Shown here in pieces: positions 30,691 to 40,216 of a DNA stretch of 49,647 bases. Each line of letters starts with the position of its first letter. Position 1 is the first letter of the stretch. The stretch spans positions 1 through 49,647 of the forward strand of contig SYMW01000288.1 of the NCBI GenBank assembly GCA_005805305.1, written 5' to 3'. This DNA is from Verrucomicrobiales bacterium (GTDB lineage: Bacteria; Verrucomicrobiota; Verrucomicrobiia; Limisphaerales; F1-80-MAGS106). The translations under genes and the position numbers were made by a program. The notes under the pieces were generated by a model. That model was not told where the DNA came from. It ran no database searches and worked only from the letters and a program-made list of their open reading frames with translations.

Positions 30691-33108
30691 ATGAGGTTGG
30701 CAAACAAATGTCACGCAGGTTTGCTTGACTCTCGCTTCCTCTTGCGATGCCGAAGCTTCGTCGCCTTGGCTTTGGTGGCGCGGATCGCGATGCCAGACTG
30801 CCTCGCGGCGAAAGAAACTGGAGCGGGGCGCCGCCTCCCATTAGTGCGGATCGCCTCGGACGACACCCGAATCAGGGAGTCGTGCGAAATCGAGATCGCT
30901 CCCGGAGCCGTGATTCAAGACACCAACCACAACGGCGTCATTCTTGTTGAGTCGGACAACCTCATCCTGCGGTTCAAAGCCGGCTCCGCGCTCCGAGGGG
31001 CGCCTCCCAACACCCCGTGGGATCGTTTGCAAGGAATCGGGATCAGAGTTCTGGGACGCAAGAATGTTGTTCTCGAACAGGCCCGGGTCTACGGATTCAA
31101 AAACGGGGTCGTGGCGTCCGACGCGGACGGCTTGGTTATTCGAGGAGGAGATTATTCCGACAATTTCCGGCAACGCTTGAACTCGACTCCCTCCGCCGAG
31201 GATTCCGGCGACTGGCTTTTCCCGCATCACAACGACCAAACAAAATGGCGCGACCAATATGGCGGCGCGATCTGCGTTGAGAACTCGCGGCACGTTCGCA
31301 TCCACGAAATCCGCGTGCGCCGGGGACAAAACGGAATCCTCCTGGACCGAGTTTCTGAGGCATTGATCCATGACAACGACTGCTCGTTTCTATCAGGGTG
31401 GGGGCTCGCCATGTGGCGGAGCAGCGACAATCTTGTGAGCCGCAACGCCTTTGATTTTTGCGTCCGCGGCCACGTCGAGGGAGTGTACAACCGGGGCCAG
31501 GATTCGGCGGGAATCCTGTGCTTCGAACAATGCAATCATGACGTGTTCGTGGAAAACTCCGCCACGCATGGCGGGGACGGTTTCTTCGGATTTGCCGGAC
31601 GCGAGGCGATAGGCGAAGTGTGGATGGAGAAGGAGCGCGAGCGTCTTCGCAGGGAAACCGGACGGCAGGAGGTGGACGATTTCATCCGTCCCTCGGAAGC
31701 CCTCGCGAAGCAACTGAGCGGCTTGGGCTGCAACAGCAATGTCCTGTTCGGGAACGATTTTTCCTACGCCTCGGCGCACGGCATCGAAATGACGTTCTCG
31801 GAAGGCAACGTCTTCGGGGAGAATCGGATCGTGGAAAACGCGATTTGCGGCCTGTGGGGCGGCTATTCTTCAAAAACCTTGATCGTTGGAAACGAATTCG
31901 TTGGCAATGGCGGAATGGCCTACGGGCTTGAGCGCGGAGCCGTGAACATGGAGCACGCGGCGGATAACATCATCTTCAGAAACCGATTCTTAAACAACAA
32001 ATGCGGCATCCATCTATGGTGGGACAACGATCGCTCCTTGCTTCGACTCCCCGGTGTCGCCGGCAATGCTCGCGGGGTGTCTGGAAATATCATCGCGAAG
32101 AATCAGTTCCAAATCGACAACCAAACGCCTTTCCCAAATCTCCCGGCAGCTTCCAAGCTGGTCGTGTTGCAACTGCGAGATGAGGGCGCCAACCAGGTCA
32201 CGAACAACCGGTACCTTGGCAACCGGGTGAAGCTGACTCATTCACAGGCAGTGGAATTTGAAGTGCCCCGTGGAATCGAACCCCGTTACCAAGGGAAGAT
32301 AGCAACCCCTCGAATTCCCTTGTTTCAGACCAAGGGCAAGACATCGCCGGTTGGCGCGCGTCCCCATCTACGCGGCCGGGAGAATATCATCATGCACGAA
32401 TGGGGCCCCTGGGATCACGAAAGCCCTCTCGTTCGCCACGGAAAATCGAGCTCGACGGCGCACGTCTACGAGATTTTTGGCGTCAAAAAACCGCTGATGT
32501 CCAGCGTGCTTTCGGGGAAAGTGGAAGCGTCCGTGACGCCAGGCGCGGCGCGGCTGCCGGCTCATCTGCAAGTTCGGGGATCTCCTGGAGTGACGCCTTA
32601 CAGCATTTCATTGGTGGCGGACGATTATGCCACGCGCGTTGAAGGGATCATCATTGCAACGGAATGGAAGGTCACCGTTTTTCCCTGGAAAATCGATCCG
32701 CGCGAGAATCTCGAGGACTGGCGAAAGCTGGCAAAAGGCCCGGAAGCGCTGACTGCGACCCTCCCGGCGTTGGATTTTCCGTTCTCGTGGGGAGGCCCGC
32801 GAGATATGAAGATTTCCGAGGCCATCACTCGACGGGGCCCCGGAAAAGATCATTTTGGACTCATCGCCACAACCCGACTCCTGATGCCAGCTGGCAGATG
32901 GCGTTTCAAATCCTTGAGCGATGATGGAGTCCGGGTGGTCGTGGATGGAAATGTCGTCATCGAAAACTGGACCTGGCATGGCCCCACGCCAGACCAAGGA
33001 GTCCACGAGCAAACCACGGAAGGCGAGGTGAATGTTATGGTGGAGCACTTCGAAATCGATGGTTTCGCCACGCTCCGTCTGGAGATCGAACACGCGGGCC
33101 TAAAATGA
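30691..33108 (+). CDS. Exported beta-helix protein with C-terminal PA14-like domain
   Basis: An 805-residue exported protein starting 34 bp after the dehydrogenase fusion gene. A signal-like segment (about 17-40) is followed by a long right-handed parallel beta-helix of NosD/pectate-lyase type (about 55-500), seen as repeated asparagine-rich turns such as GNEFVGNGGMAYGLERG and IIFRNRFLNNKCGIHLWWDN. Residues about 670-800 (FGLIATTRLLMPAGRWRFKS, SDDGVRVVVDGNVVIENW) form a PA14-like carbohydrate-binding domain. It probably binds or attacks a polysaccharide; with the dehydrogenase fusion upstream it could form a sugar-use unit. No catalytic residues can be named with confidence. Confidence 0.82.
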   Translation: MRLANKCHAGLLDSRFLLRCRSFVALALVARIAMPDCLAAKETGAGRRLPLVRIASDDTRIRESCEIEIAPGAVIQDTNHNGVILVESDNLILRFKAGSALRGAPPNTPWDRLQGIGIRVLGRKNVVLEQARVYGFKNGVVASDADGLVIRGGDYSDNFRQRLNSTPSAEDSGDWLFPHHNDQTKWRDQYGGAICVENSRHVRIHEIRVRRGQNGILLDRVSEALIHDNDCSFLSGWGLAMWRSSDNLVSRNAFDFCVRGHVEGVYNRGQDSAGILCFEQCNHDVFVENSATHGGDGFFGFAGREAIGEVWMEKERERLRRETGRQEVDDFIRPSEALAKQLSGLGCNSNVLFGNDFSYASAHGIEMTFSEGNVFGENRIVENAICGLWGGYSSKTLIVGNEFVGNGGMAYGLERGAVNMEHAADNIIFRNRFLNNKCGIHLWWDNDRSLLRLPGVAGNARGVSGNIIAKNQFQIDNQTPFPNLPAASKLVVLQLRDEGANQVTNNRYLGNRVKLTHSQAVEFEVPRGIEPRYQGKIATPRIPLFQTKGKTSPVGARPHLRGRENIIMHEWGPWDHESPLVRHGKSSSTAHVYEIFGVKKPLMSSVLSGKVEASVTPGAARLPAHLQVRGSPGVTPYSISLVADDYATRVEGIIIATEWKVTVFPWKIDPRENLEDWRKLAKGPEALTATLPALDFPFSWGGPRDMKISEAITRRGPGKDHFGLIATTRLLMPAGRWRFKSLSDDGVRVVVDGNVVIENWTWHGPTPDQGVHEQTTEGEVNVMVEHFEIDGFATLRLEIEHAGLK

Positions 33109-33157
33109 TTGGTTTATTAAGGGCGAACACGTTTGTTTTTGCGCCTCTCAATGTTGA

Positions 33158-33201
33158 ATGTCACACAATTGTCACAATGGCGTCTCCTAACCGTCACGAA
33201 T
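33158..33201 (+). promoter_or_regulatory. Pho box: four 11-bp-spaced TGTCA-type repeats
   Basis: Units begin every 11 bp: ATGTCACACAA (33158), TTGTCACAATG (33169), GCGTCTCCTAA (33180) and CCGTCACGAAT (33191). Three of the four keep GTCAC and the third keeps GTC. PhoB binds tandem 7-bp repeats (CTGTCAT-like) separated by 4 bp, that is, one subunit per helical turn, and the arrangement here equals two adjacent Pho boxes. It ends 40 bp before the porin gene that heads the phosphate cluster, in the position of an activator site. PhoB and PhoR are encoded downstream in the same window. Confidence 0.8.
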
Positions 33202-33241
33202 CAAGATCAGCATTTGCCAGGATCACGAATCCCCAACGAAC

Positions 33242-34600
33242 ATGACCAAAGCATTTAGAAGTAATACTGCCGGCCCCCATCGCCACGTCTGTTTGAGCGC
33301 GCTCGGCGTGGCGGCCTCCGTCGCTTGCGCCCAGAGCGTGCTCGGGCAGTCCAACGACGCCCTGATCGACAAACTGGTCAACAAAGGGATCCTCACCGTC
33401 AAGGAGGCGAATGAACTGCGCGAGGAATCCGATAAGAACTTCAAGCAAGCTTACGCGGTGAAAAGCGGCCTTCCCGATTGGGTGACGAGTTTCAAATGGA
33501 ATGGAGATATGCGTGGCCGTTACGAGGCATTCTCCGCGAGCAATCCGCAGGCGCTCGACCGGCATCGAGTGCAATACCGGCTGCGACTCGGAGCGTCGGT
33601 GACTATGCTCGATAACTTTGAGGTTGGCATCCGCCTGGCCAGCGCCGGAGACACGCCCGGAAACCCCATTTCCTCAAACCAAACTCTCGACAACAACGCC
33701 AGCAAGAAGGGCCTTGCCTTGGATCAGGCTTACGGGAGGTGGACGCCCGTGGACAACGCCAACTGGGCAGCGACATTGACGCTGGGTAAGATGGAAAACC
33801 CGCTCGTGTTCGCCCCGATCGTGTTCGACCCGGACTACACACCCGAGGGCTTCGGCCAGCACTTCATCATCCACGCGACCGAGTCACACGACTTGAAGCT
33901 CAACCTCGGCCAATTCGTGATCGAGGAACGCAGTGGCAAGCTCGTGGACAGTTATTTGCTGGGCGGGCAGTTGCTGTGGGAAGCCAAATGGAGCCCTGCA
34001 TGGAAGACCACCGCAGGGGTTGGTGCGCTCGTTTTGAGCGGGCGTGAAAACCTCACTCCGGCCAACGGAATCTTCAACATAGGCGAAGGCAACACACGCG
34101 TCGGGGGACTCGCCGCGAATGCGCCCTTGCATAACTTTTATCCTATCATCGGGGATGCCTCGGTCACTTACACCCTGCCCAGCTTCCCGCTGGCTCGAGG
34201 CCCGGTGCCGCTCACGCTGGCGGGCGAAGTGCTCCACAATATCGCGGCCCCCGACCACAACAACGGCTACTCCGCGAAGCTCACGCTGGGCAAGGCGGGC
34301 AAGAAAGGTCTTTGGGAAACCAGCTACGAATACCGCTACCTGGAGGCCGACGCTGTGTTCGAAGAGTTCCCTGAATCGGACTTTAACGCCTACACTCAGA
34401 TCGCCAACACAACCGGCGGCACGGCCGGATATGTGAACGGCACCAACATTCGCGGCCATATTCTTCGGCTGGGTTATTCCCCTTTCGACGCGTTCACGCT
34501 CGCGGTCTCGCTGTGGCTGACCGACAACATCAATGAGAACCCAGCCGGCTCCAGCGCAAGCGCGCGGCGTCTTCAAATGGACGCCCAGTGGAAATTCTAA
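33242..34600 (+). CDS. Putative outer-membrane porin of the phosphate regulon
   Basis: A 452-residue outer-membrane protein. Residues 1-36 are a signal peptide (core SALGVAASVACAQSV). After a short helical segment (about 38-72, DALIDKLVNKGILTVKEANE, a periplasmic coiled-coil-like element common to putative porins) comes a beta-barrel with alternating hydrophobic strands and the C-terminal phenylalanine (MDAQWKF) expected for BAM-dependent insertion. It resembles the putative porin family that replaces OprO/OprP-type phosphate channels. The Pho box just upstream and pstS just downstream support phosphate or phosphorylated-compound uptake. Confidence 0.85.
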   Translation: MTKAFRSNTAGPHRHVCLSALGVAASVACAQSVLGQSNDALIDKLVNKGILTVKEANELREESDKNFKQAYAVKSGLPDWVTSFKWNGDMRGRYEAFSASNPQALDRHRVQYRLRLGASVTMLDNFEVGIRLASAGDTPGNPISSNQTLDNNASKKGLALDQAYGRWTPVDNANWAATLTLGKMENPLVFAPIVFDPDYTPEGFGQHFIIHATESHDLKLNLGQFVIEERSGKLVDSYLLGGQLLWEAKWSPAWKTTAGVGALVLSGRENLTPANGIFNIGEGNTRVGGLAANAPLHNFYPIIGDASVTYTLPSFPLARGPVPLTLAGEVLHNIAAPDHNNGYSAKLTLGKAGKKGLWETSYEYRYLEADAVFEEFPESDFNAYTQIANTTGGTAGYVNGTNIRGHILRLGYSPFDAFTLAVSLWLTDNINENPAGSSASARRLQMDAQWKF

Positions 34601-34673
34601 ACGCGCCTGCCTCCTGGCGGGACCTCTCCCTGCGCTGAGCGCGGAGCCAGGCACACTTTAATCATTCGAACAT

Positions 34674-35516
34674 ATGACACACCTTCGATCCATCCTCATC
34701 CTCGTGGCGGCAAGTATCCTTTCCTCCACCCAAGCCGGCACAATCACCGCCAAAGGTTCGGACACCATGGTCATCCTCGCCCAAAAATGGGCTGAAGTGT
34801 ACATGGCGAAGAATCCGGGGACGAAAATCCAGGTCACCGGAGGCGGCTCGGGCACGGGCTTCGCCGCTCTCGTGAACCAAACCACGGACATTGCCAACGC
34901 TTCCCGGAAGATCAAAGCCACGGAGATCGCCTCGTGTCTCAAGGCATTCAAAAAACGCCCCACGGAGTACAAAGTTTGCCTGGACGGCCTCTCTGTCTAC
35001 GTGAGCAGCGACAACCCCGTCAAGGAACTGAGCCTGCCCCAGCTCGAAGCCATTTTCACGGGCAAGATCAAAAATTGGAAAGACGTGGGCGGGCCGGACG
35101 CACCTATAACCGTCTACAGCCGGGAGAACAGTTCGGGAACGTACGAATTCTTCAAGGAACACGTCCTTCAAAACAAGGACTTTGTGGCCAGCGCCCAGAC
35201 CATGCCCGGCACGGCCGCCGTCCTCCAGGCAGTGGCCAAAGATAAGAACGGCATTGGCTATGGTGGCGCCGCCTACGGGGCTGGAGCAAAACATCTGGCG
35301 ATCAAGAAGGACGATGGATCGCCCGCCATCGAACCTAATGAGGAAAGCGTGATCAAAGGCACCTACCCGATTTGGCGGCACTTGTTTATTTACGTGAACC
35401 CCGCCCTCGACAAGGGCGAGATGGCGTCCTACCTCAACTGGATTCGCAGCGAGGAAGGACAGAAGGTCGTCAAGGAAGTGGGTTACTACCCGCTGCCGAA
35501 GGCGCTCCGAGAGTAG
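34674..35516 (+). CDS. pstS: Phosphate-binding protein PstS
   Basis: A 280-residue periplasmic phosphate-binding protein. A signal peptide (about 1-21, ending STQAG) is followed by ITAKGSDTM (phosphate-binding loop), GGGSGTGFAALVNQTTDIAN and YSRENSSGTYEFFKEHVL, the three phosphate-contact segments of PstS. It delivers phosphate to PstCA. It lies 73 bp after the porin gene and starts the pst series. No Pho box is visible in this gap, so it is probably read from the porin promoter. Confidence 0.95.
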   Translation: MTHLRSILILVAASILSSTQAGTITAKGSDTMVILAQKWAEVYMAKNPGTKIQVTGGGSGTGFAALVNQTTDIANASRKIKATEIASCLKAFKKRPTEYKVCLDGLSVYVSSDNPVKELSLPQLEAIFTGKIKNWKDVGGPDAPITVYSRENSSGTYEFFKEHVLQNKDFVASAQTMPGTAAVLQAVAKDKNGIGYGGAAYGAGAKHLAIKKDDGSPAIEPNEESVIKGTYPIWRHLFIYVNPALDKGEMASYLNWIRSEEGQKVVKEVGYYPLPKALRE

Positions 35517-35555
35517 CGTGGGAGAATCCTTGCGCGATCCCCTCGGCCCTCCACC

Positions 35556-36734
35556 GTGCCTCACCGCAACTCAAGCGTGAATCGGCCGCACGGCTGGATG
35601 GGCCTCCAGCGGGGCCACCGCGCGCGCCCACTGGAGTGGCTCGTCGAGCGGGGAATCTTCCTCGTGTCCCTCTCGGCTATCTTGATGATTTTCCTCATCT
35701 TCCTGTTTGTCGGAAGGGAAGCTCTGCCCATCTTTTTTGGCCGGACAAACAGCTCCCTGGTACAGGAGACCATACCTGTCGACAAGTTGGATTCGATTCC
35801 CAAGCCAAAGCTGAAAGAGTATCTCGGACTCACCGACTCGGAACTCGCCGGACTGGATCGTGAGACTCTCCAAGAGCTCATGGCGCTGAAAATCGAGGGG
35901 GCGCAGCAGGCGCCGAAAGACAAGGACGCGGACGTGAACACGACGGCCTGGCGCTATCTGCTCAAGCCACACCAGTGGACCGGATACGACCGGGCTGAAT
36001 TCATCTGGCAGCCTGTTTCTCAAATCCACAAATACAACATCATTCCCCTTGTGATTGGGAGCCTGAAGGCCACGCTCGTCGCGCTGATGTTCGCGGTGCC
36101 CCTGGCGCTCGGGGCGGCCATCTATGTCTCTCAGTTGGCTGGCCCGCGGACCAAGGAATGGCTTAAACCCACCATAGAATTGCTCGCGGGGATCCCCTCG
36201 GTTGTGTTGGGGTTTTTCTCGCTGATCGTCCTGGCCACGGTCATGCAAAACTTGTTCGGCTACCAATCCCGATTGAACGCGTTCGTTGCCGGAATCGCGC
36301 TCGGCTTGGCGATCATTCCGGTTGTGTTTTCCATTGCTGAAGACGCTCTCAGCAGCGTGCCGCGCAGTTATACACAAGCGGCGCTGGCCTTGGGCTCCTC
36401 CCGCTGGCAGGCCGCGTGGAAGATCGTCCTCCCCGCCGCCATCCCTGGCGTCTTCGCCGCCGTGGCGCTTGGATTCGGAAGAGGCATTGGCGAGACAATG
36501 GTGGTCCTCATGGCCAGCGGCAATGCGAGCATCGTTTCTTGGAGCGTCTTTGACTCAACCCGCACGATGACCGCCACCATCGCCGCCGAACTCGCCGAGA
36601 CCGTATTCGGAGGGCACCACTACCGCATGCTGTTCATGATTGGGACCTTGCTGTTCGTGGTGACGTTTCTCTCCAATCTCGCTGGAGATCTGATCATACA
36701 CCGTCTCAAGGGCCGGCTGGAGGGCAAGCGCTAA
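35556..36734 (+). CDS. pstC: Phosphate ABC permease PstC with long periplasmic insertion
   Basis: A 392-residue membrane permease, GTG start. The first helix (about 33-55) is followed by an unusually long periplasmic region of about 95 residues (GREALPIFFGRTNSSLVQET onward, with KDKDADVNTTAWRYLLKPHQ) before the permease core begins at IPLVIGSLKATLVALMFAVP. The coupling loop ALALGSSRWQAAWKIVLPAA is canonical. Typical PstC is about 300-340 residues, so the extra mass lies in that loop. Its stop overlaps the pstA start (TAATG). Confidence 0.93.
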   Translation: MPHRNSSVNRPHGWMGLQRGHRARPLEWLVERGIFLVSLSAILMIFLIFLFVGREALPIFFGRTNSSLVQETIPVDKLDSIPKPKLKEYLGLTDSELAGLDRETLQELMALKIEGAQQAPKDKDADVNTTAWRYLLKPHQWTGYDRAEFIWQPVSQIHKYNIIPLVIGSLKATLVALMFAVPLALGAAIYVSQLAGPRTKEWLKPTIELLAGIPSVVLGFFSLIVLATVMQNLFGYQSRLNAFVAGIALGLAIIPVVFSIAEDALSSVPRSYTQAALALGSSRWQAAWKIVLPAAIPGVFAAVALGFGRGIGETMVVLMASGNASIVSWSVFDSTRTMTATIAAELAETVFGGHHYRMLFMIGTLLFVVTFLSNLAGDLIIHRLKGRLEGKR

Positions 36735-37726
36735 TGCCAACCGCATCCTCCTCTGTCCCCTCTCAAGGCTCGGATCGGAAGGATTTATCGCGGCCTTTCC
36801 GGAAGTCCTCCTTGGACGTGGCTTCCTTTGTGTTCGGCGGACTGACAGGTCTCGCGACCCTCCTGATCCTCGCGATCCTCGCGATCATTCTTGGCAATAT
36901 CATTTGGCACGGATGGGCCGGCTTCTCGTGGCGATTCGTCACTTCGGGAACCTCCCAAGGCATGTTTGATGTGGATCAAGCGGGCGTCCTCCCGATGATC
37001 CTTGGCACGACGGCCCGGGTCATGCTGATGACCCTTTTCGTCCTCCCGATAGGAGTGATCACGGCCGTGTATCTCACGGAATACGCCTCCTCCACATCGC
37101 TGTTCACCCGAATCATCCGCGGCGCGGTGAACAATCTCGCGGGAGTGCCCTCCATCGTTTTCGGCCTCTTCGGTCTCGGTTTCTTCATCAACTTCATCGG
37201 GGGTGGAATCGACGAGTTTCTGCTGCCAAACCGCCCCGAACCTGTGTGGGGAAAACCCGCGATCTTTTGGGCCTCTCTGACCCTGGCTGTCATGACGCTG
37301 CCAGTGGTGATTGTGGCCACGGAGGAGTCCCTGAAAGCCATCCTCCCGGGGCTGCGGGAAGCAAGCCTCGCCCTGGGCGCGACCAAACTGGAAACGATCG
37401 TCATGATCGTCATCCCCCAGGCCATGCCAGGGATCCTCACGGGCGGCATACTTGCCGTGAGCCGGGCCGCTGGCGAGGTGGCGCCGATCCTCTTCACGGG
37501 GGCGGCCTATTACATGGCCTCGCTACCCAGGGCGTTGACGGACCAGTTCATGGATCTAGGCTACCATGTGTTCATCTTATCCACCCAATCGCCGGACATC
37601 GAACGGACGCGCCCGATTCTTTACGCGACGGTCCTGGTGTTGCTTTTGCTGACACTGGCTCTCAATTTTGTCGCCATTCTGATCCGTGCCCGGATGAGGC
37701 GAAAAATGAGAGTGGCGGCCCATTAA
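36734..37726 (+). CDS. pstA: Phosphate ABC permease PstA
   Basis: A 330-residue membrane permease that pairs with PstC. TM helix 1 (about 29-56) is followed by [20 protein letters not shown] and the core; the coupling loop [20 protein letters not shown] and the end of the permease domain ([19 protein letters not shown]) are typical. The ATG overlaps the pstC stop codon, so translation of the two permeases is coupled. The ATPase gene follows after 13 bp. Confidence 0.94.
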   Translation: MPTASSSVPSQGSDRKDLSRPFRKSSLDVASFVFGGLTGLATLLILAILAIILGNIIWHGWAGFSWRFVTSGTSQGMFDVDQAGVLPMILGTTARVMLMTLFVLPIGVITAVYLTEYASSTSLFTRIIRGAVNNLAGVPSIVFGLFGLGFFINFIGGGIDEFLLPNRPEPVWGKPAIFWASLTLAVMTLPVVIVATEESLKAILPGLREASLALGATKLETIVMIVIPQAMPGILTGGILAVSRAAGEVAPILFTGAAYYMASLPRALTDQFMDLGYHVFILSTQSPDIERTRPILYATVLVLLLLTLALNFVAILIRARMRRKMRVAAH

Positions 37727-37739
37727 CACGAATCCCGAA

Positions 37740-38570
37740 ATGGAAACAACGCATCGCCCGATAGTCGTGCCCGCCGCGCGTGCCCCAGCCCCGGGGAATG
37801 AACCCGGGCCGCCGGCCGAACCCCTCATCAAGACCGAGGCATTGGCGCTTCATTACGGCCAAACCCAGGCACTCAAAAACATTTCGATGGAGATTCGAGA
37901 AAGGATGGTCACCGCCTTCATCGGGCCATCCGGGTGCGGCAAGTCCACCCTGCTCCGCTGCTTTAACCGGATGAACGACCTGATCCACAATGTCCGCACC
38001 ACCGGCCAGATCAGGATCGCCGGACAAGACATCAATCACGCCGACGTCGATGTCATTGAGTTGCGCAAACGCGTGGGCATGGTCTTCCAGCGCTCCAACC
38101 CATTCCCCAAGTCCATCTACGAAAACATCGCCTACGCCCTGAGGCTCCATGGAACCCGTGCCCGCTCGAGGCTGGCCGACATCGTCGAGCGAAGCTTGCG
38201 CCAAGCCGCCCTCTGGGAGGAGGTCAAGGACCGGCTGCACACGAGCGCCTTGAGCTTGTCCGGAGGGCAGCAACAACGCTTGTGCATCGCCCGCGCCATC
38301 GCCATCCAACCGGAAATCCTCCTCATGGACGAACCGGCATCGGCGCTGGATCCCATCGCCACCGCGCGCATCGAGGATTTGATCCTGGACTTGAAGAAGG
38401 AATTCACCATTGTCATTGTCACGCACAATATGCAACAGGCGGCTCGCATCTCGGACCACACCGCCTTCTTTTATCTGGGTGATCTCATCGAGATGAACGC
38501 CACCTCCACCATCTTCACGAATCCCTCGATGAAACAGACGGAGGATTATGTCACCGGACGTTTTGGGTAG
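37740..38570 (+). CDS. pstB: Phosphate ABC ATPase PstB
   Basis: A 276-residue ATPase. Walker [10 protein letters not shown] (62-70), the PstB-specific [12 protein letters not shown]-loop [20 protein letters not shown], signature [17 protein letters not shown], Walker [13 protein letters not shown] and the switch histidine in VTHNM are all intact. The first 28 residues are a proline/alanine-rich extension, so an internal start is possible, but I see no better ribosome-binding site there. It energises PstCA. Confidence 0.95.
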   Translation: METTHRPIVVPAARAPAPGNEPGPPAEPLIKTEALALHYGQTQALKNISMEIRERMVTAFIGPSGCGKSTLLRCFNRMNDLIHNVRTTGQIRIAGQDINHADVDVIELRKRVGMVFQRSNPFPKSIYENIAYALRLHGTRARSRLADIVERSLRQAALWEEVKDRLHTSALSLSGGQQQRLCIARAIAIQPEILLMDEPASALDPIATARIEDLILDLKKEFTIVIVTHNMQQAARISDHTAFFYLGDLIEMNATSTIFTNPSMKQTEDYVTGRFG

Positions 38571-38657
38571 CGCCCTCTCCCCTGCCGTGGCTCATGGTTG
38601 GCGAACTTGCGCCGCGACGGGAGACCCCTGCCTGCCAGCATTTGGCTTGGAAACCGC

Positions 38658-39323
38658 ATGCACACACACTTCGAAAAGGAACTAGACGAACTCAAGGAGA
38701 ATCTCCTGACCATGGCCAGTCTGGCCACCGCCGCCGTGCGCAATGCGATCAGGGCGCTTGTAGATCGAGATGACGATCTGGCACGAAAGGTCAAACAGGA
38801 TGACAACGAGATCGACCGCCACGAGATCGAGGTGGATGAGATGGCCATCCAATTGCTGGCCAAAGCCCCGCTGGCCTCGGACTTGAGGCTCATCACCGTC
38901 GCGATGAAGATTTCCCACGATCTCGAACGGGTTGGAGATGAGTCCACCACGATTGCGCGACGCTCCATTGAACTGGGGCAGGAGCCGCAATTAAAACCTT
39001 ACACGGACATCTCGCGCATGGCGGCCATGGCGTTGGACATGTTGAACGACGGATTAGCCGCCTTTGTGAACAGGCTCCCCGAAAAGGCCCGCGCCGTCAT
39101 TCCATTGGACAAGGAGGTGGATGCACTGAATAAGCAGCTTCAACGCGAATTGGCGAACTTCATGATCCAAAAACCGGAGTGCATCTCCAGATGCCTCCAC
39201 CTGATGACAATTTCCAAAAGCCTGGAGCGAATCGCTGATCATGCCACCAACATTGCCGAGGAAGTGGTCTTCCTTTACGAGGCAAGAGACATCCGGCACG
39301 CCGCCCGGAAGGCCGATTCGTGA
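38658..39323 (+). CDS. phoU: Phosphate signalling protein PhoU
   Basis: A 221-residue, all-helical protein with two PhoU repeats (MHTHFEKELDELKENLLTMA and LNKQLQRELANFMIQKPECI), each with the E/DxxxD-type metal-binding pattern (for example DRHEIEVDEMA and DLERVGDESTTIARR; LERIADHATNIAEE). It links the state of the Pst transporter to PhoR and restrains phosphate uptake. The frame is open upstream to a TTG at 38598, but the ATG at 38658 gives the family N-terminus. It lies 87 bp after pstB. Confidence 0.95.
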   Translation: MHTHFEKELDELKENLLTMASLATAAVRNAIRALVDRDDDLARKVKQDDNEIDRHEIEVDEMAIQLLAKAPLASDLRLITVAMKISHDLERVGDESTTIARRSIELGQEPQLKPYTDISRMAAMALDMLNDGLAAFVNRLPEKARAVIPLDKEVDALNKQLQRELANFMIQKPECISRCLHLMTISKSLERIADHATNIAEEVVFLYEARDIRHAARKADS

Positions 39324-39485
39324 CAGGCCAGGGCTCGCGATGGCGGTGTTCGTGCCCACAGTCGTTCGGTGGCCGGCGATCGAGTTGCATCCGGGCCTCC
39401 GACAACAATCGTTCGTTGCGCCGGCGGCGACTCCTTCAGGTGGCCCTGGCGCTGAACGCTCCTCTCTCTCGAACGGCTGTGACCC
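39324..39485. other. Gap between phoU and phoB
   Basis: About 160 bp with no gene and no Pho-box-like repeat that I can see. It could hold a basal promoter for phoBR. Confidence 0.35.
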
Positions 39486-40172
39486 ATGAAAACTCAAAGA
39501 ATTCTGATCGTCGATGATGAGCCCGATGCGGTGGAATTGGCGGCCTTTAACTTGAAAGCCGCCGGCTTCAAAGTGCTGACCGCAACGGACGGCCAGGAGG
39601 CCCTTCGCAAGGCCCAATCCGACATGCCCGATTTGATCCTGCTGGATGTCATGCTGCCCAACGTGGACGGCCTCGAGGTCACAAAAATACTTCGGCGAAA
39701 TCCTCGCACCGCCTCGATTCCCATCCTGATGCTCACCGCGAAAGGCAGCGAAGTGGACCGAGTGGTGGGTCTGGAATTGGGGGCTGATGATTATCTCACC
39801 AAGCCATTCAGTCCCCGTGAAATGGTCCTGCGGATCAAAGGACTGCTGCGCAGGCGTTTGGCGGCCTCGGAGGAAACGGAGATCATTCGGCTCGGCATTC
39901 TCGAGATCAATATTCCGGAACACACGGCTGTCGTGGGATCCGAGACGATCGATCTCACGTCCACGGAATTCAAGCTGCTTTGCCTCCTGGCCCAGCGACG
40001 GGGACGCGTTCAGTCGCGCGATCAATTGCTGCGGGACGTCTGGAATTATGAAGTCGACATCAACACTCGAACCGTGGACACGCACGTGCGACGGTTGCGG
40101 GAGAAACTCGGCAAGGCGGCGCACTACCTGGAAACCGTCCGCGGCGTCGGCTATCGAATGGTCGAATCATAG
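39486..40172 (+). CDS. phoB: PhoB-type response regulator
   Basis: A 228-residue OmpR/PhoB-family regulator. The receiver domain (1-120) has D10, D11, phosphoacceptor D54, T84 and K106; the winged-helix domain (about 130-225) includes LTSTEFKLLCLLAQRRGRV, RDQLLRDVWNYEVDINTRTV and HVRRLREKLG. Phosphorylated PhoB would bind the Pho box at 33158-33201. It is followed by phoR after 44 bp. Confidence 0.93.
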   Translation: MKTQRILIVDDEPDAVELAAFNLKAAGFKVLTATDGQEALRKAQSDMPDLILLDVMLPNVDGLEVTKILRRNPRTASIPILMLTAKGSEVDRVVGLELGADDYLTKPFSPREMVLRIKGLLRRRLAASEETEIIRLGILEINIPEHTAVVGSETIDLTSTEFKLLCLLAQRRGRVQSRDQLLRDVWNYEVDINTRTVDTHVRRLREKLGKAAHYLETVRGVGYRMVES

Positions 40173-40216
40173 CGGTTCGCGAGTCTTCGCCGCGGCTGGC
40201 GAACAGCCCTGGATTT

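Noticed and set aside
39054-40124. 356-codon minus-strand frame opposite phoU and phoB
   Set aside because: Both sense genes have complete family motifs; the antisense frame has none.
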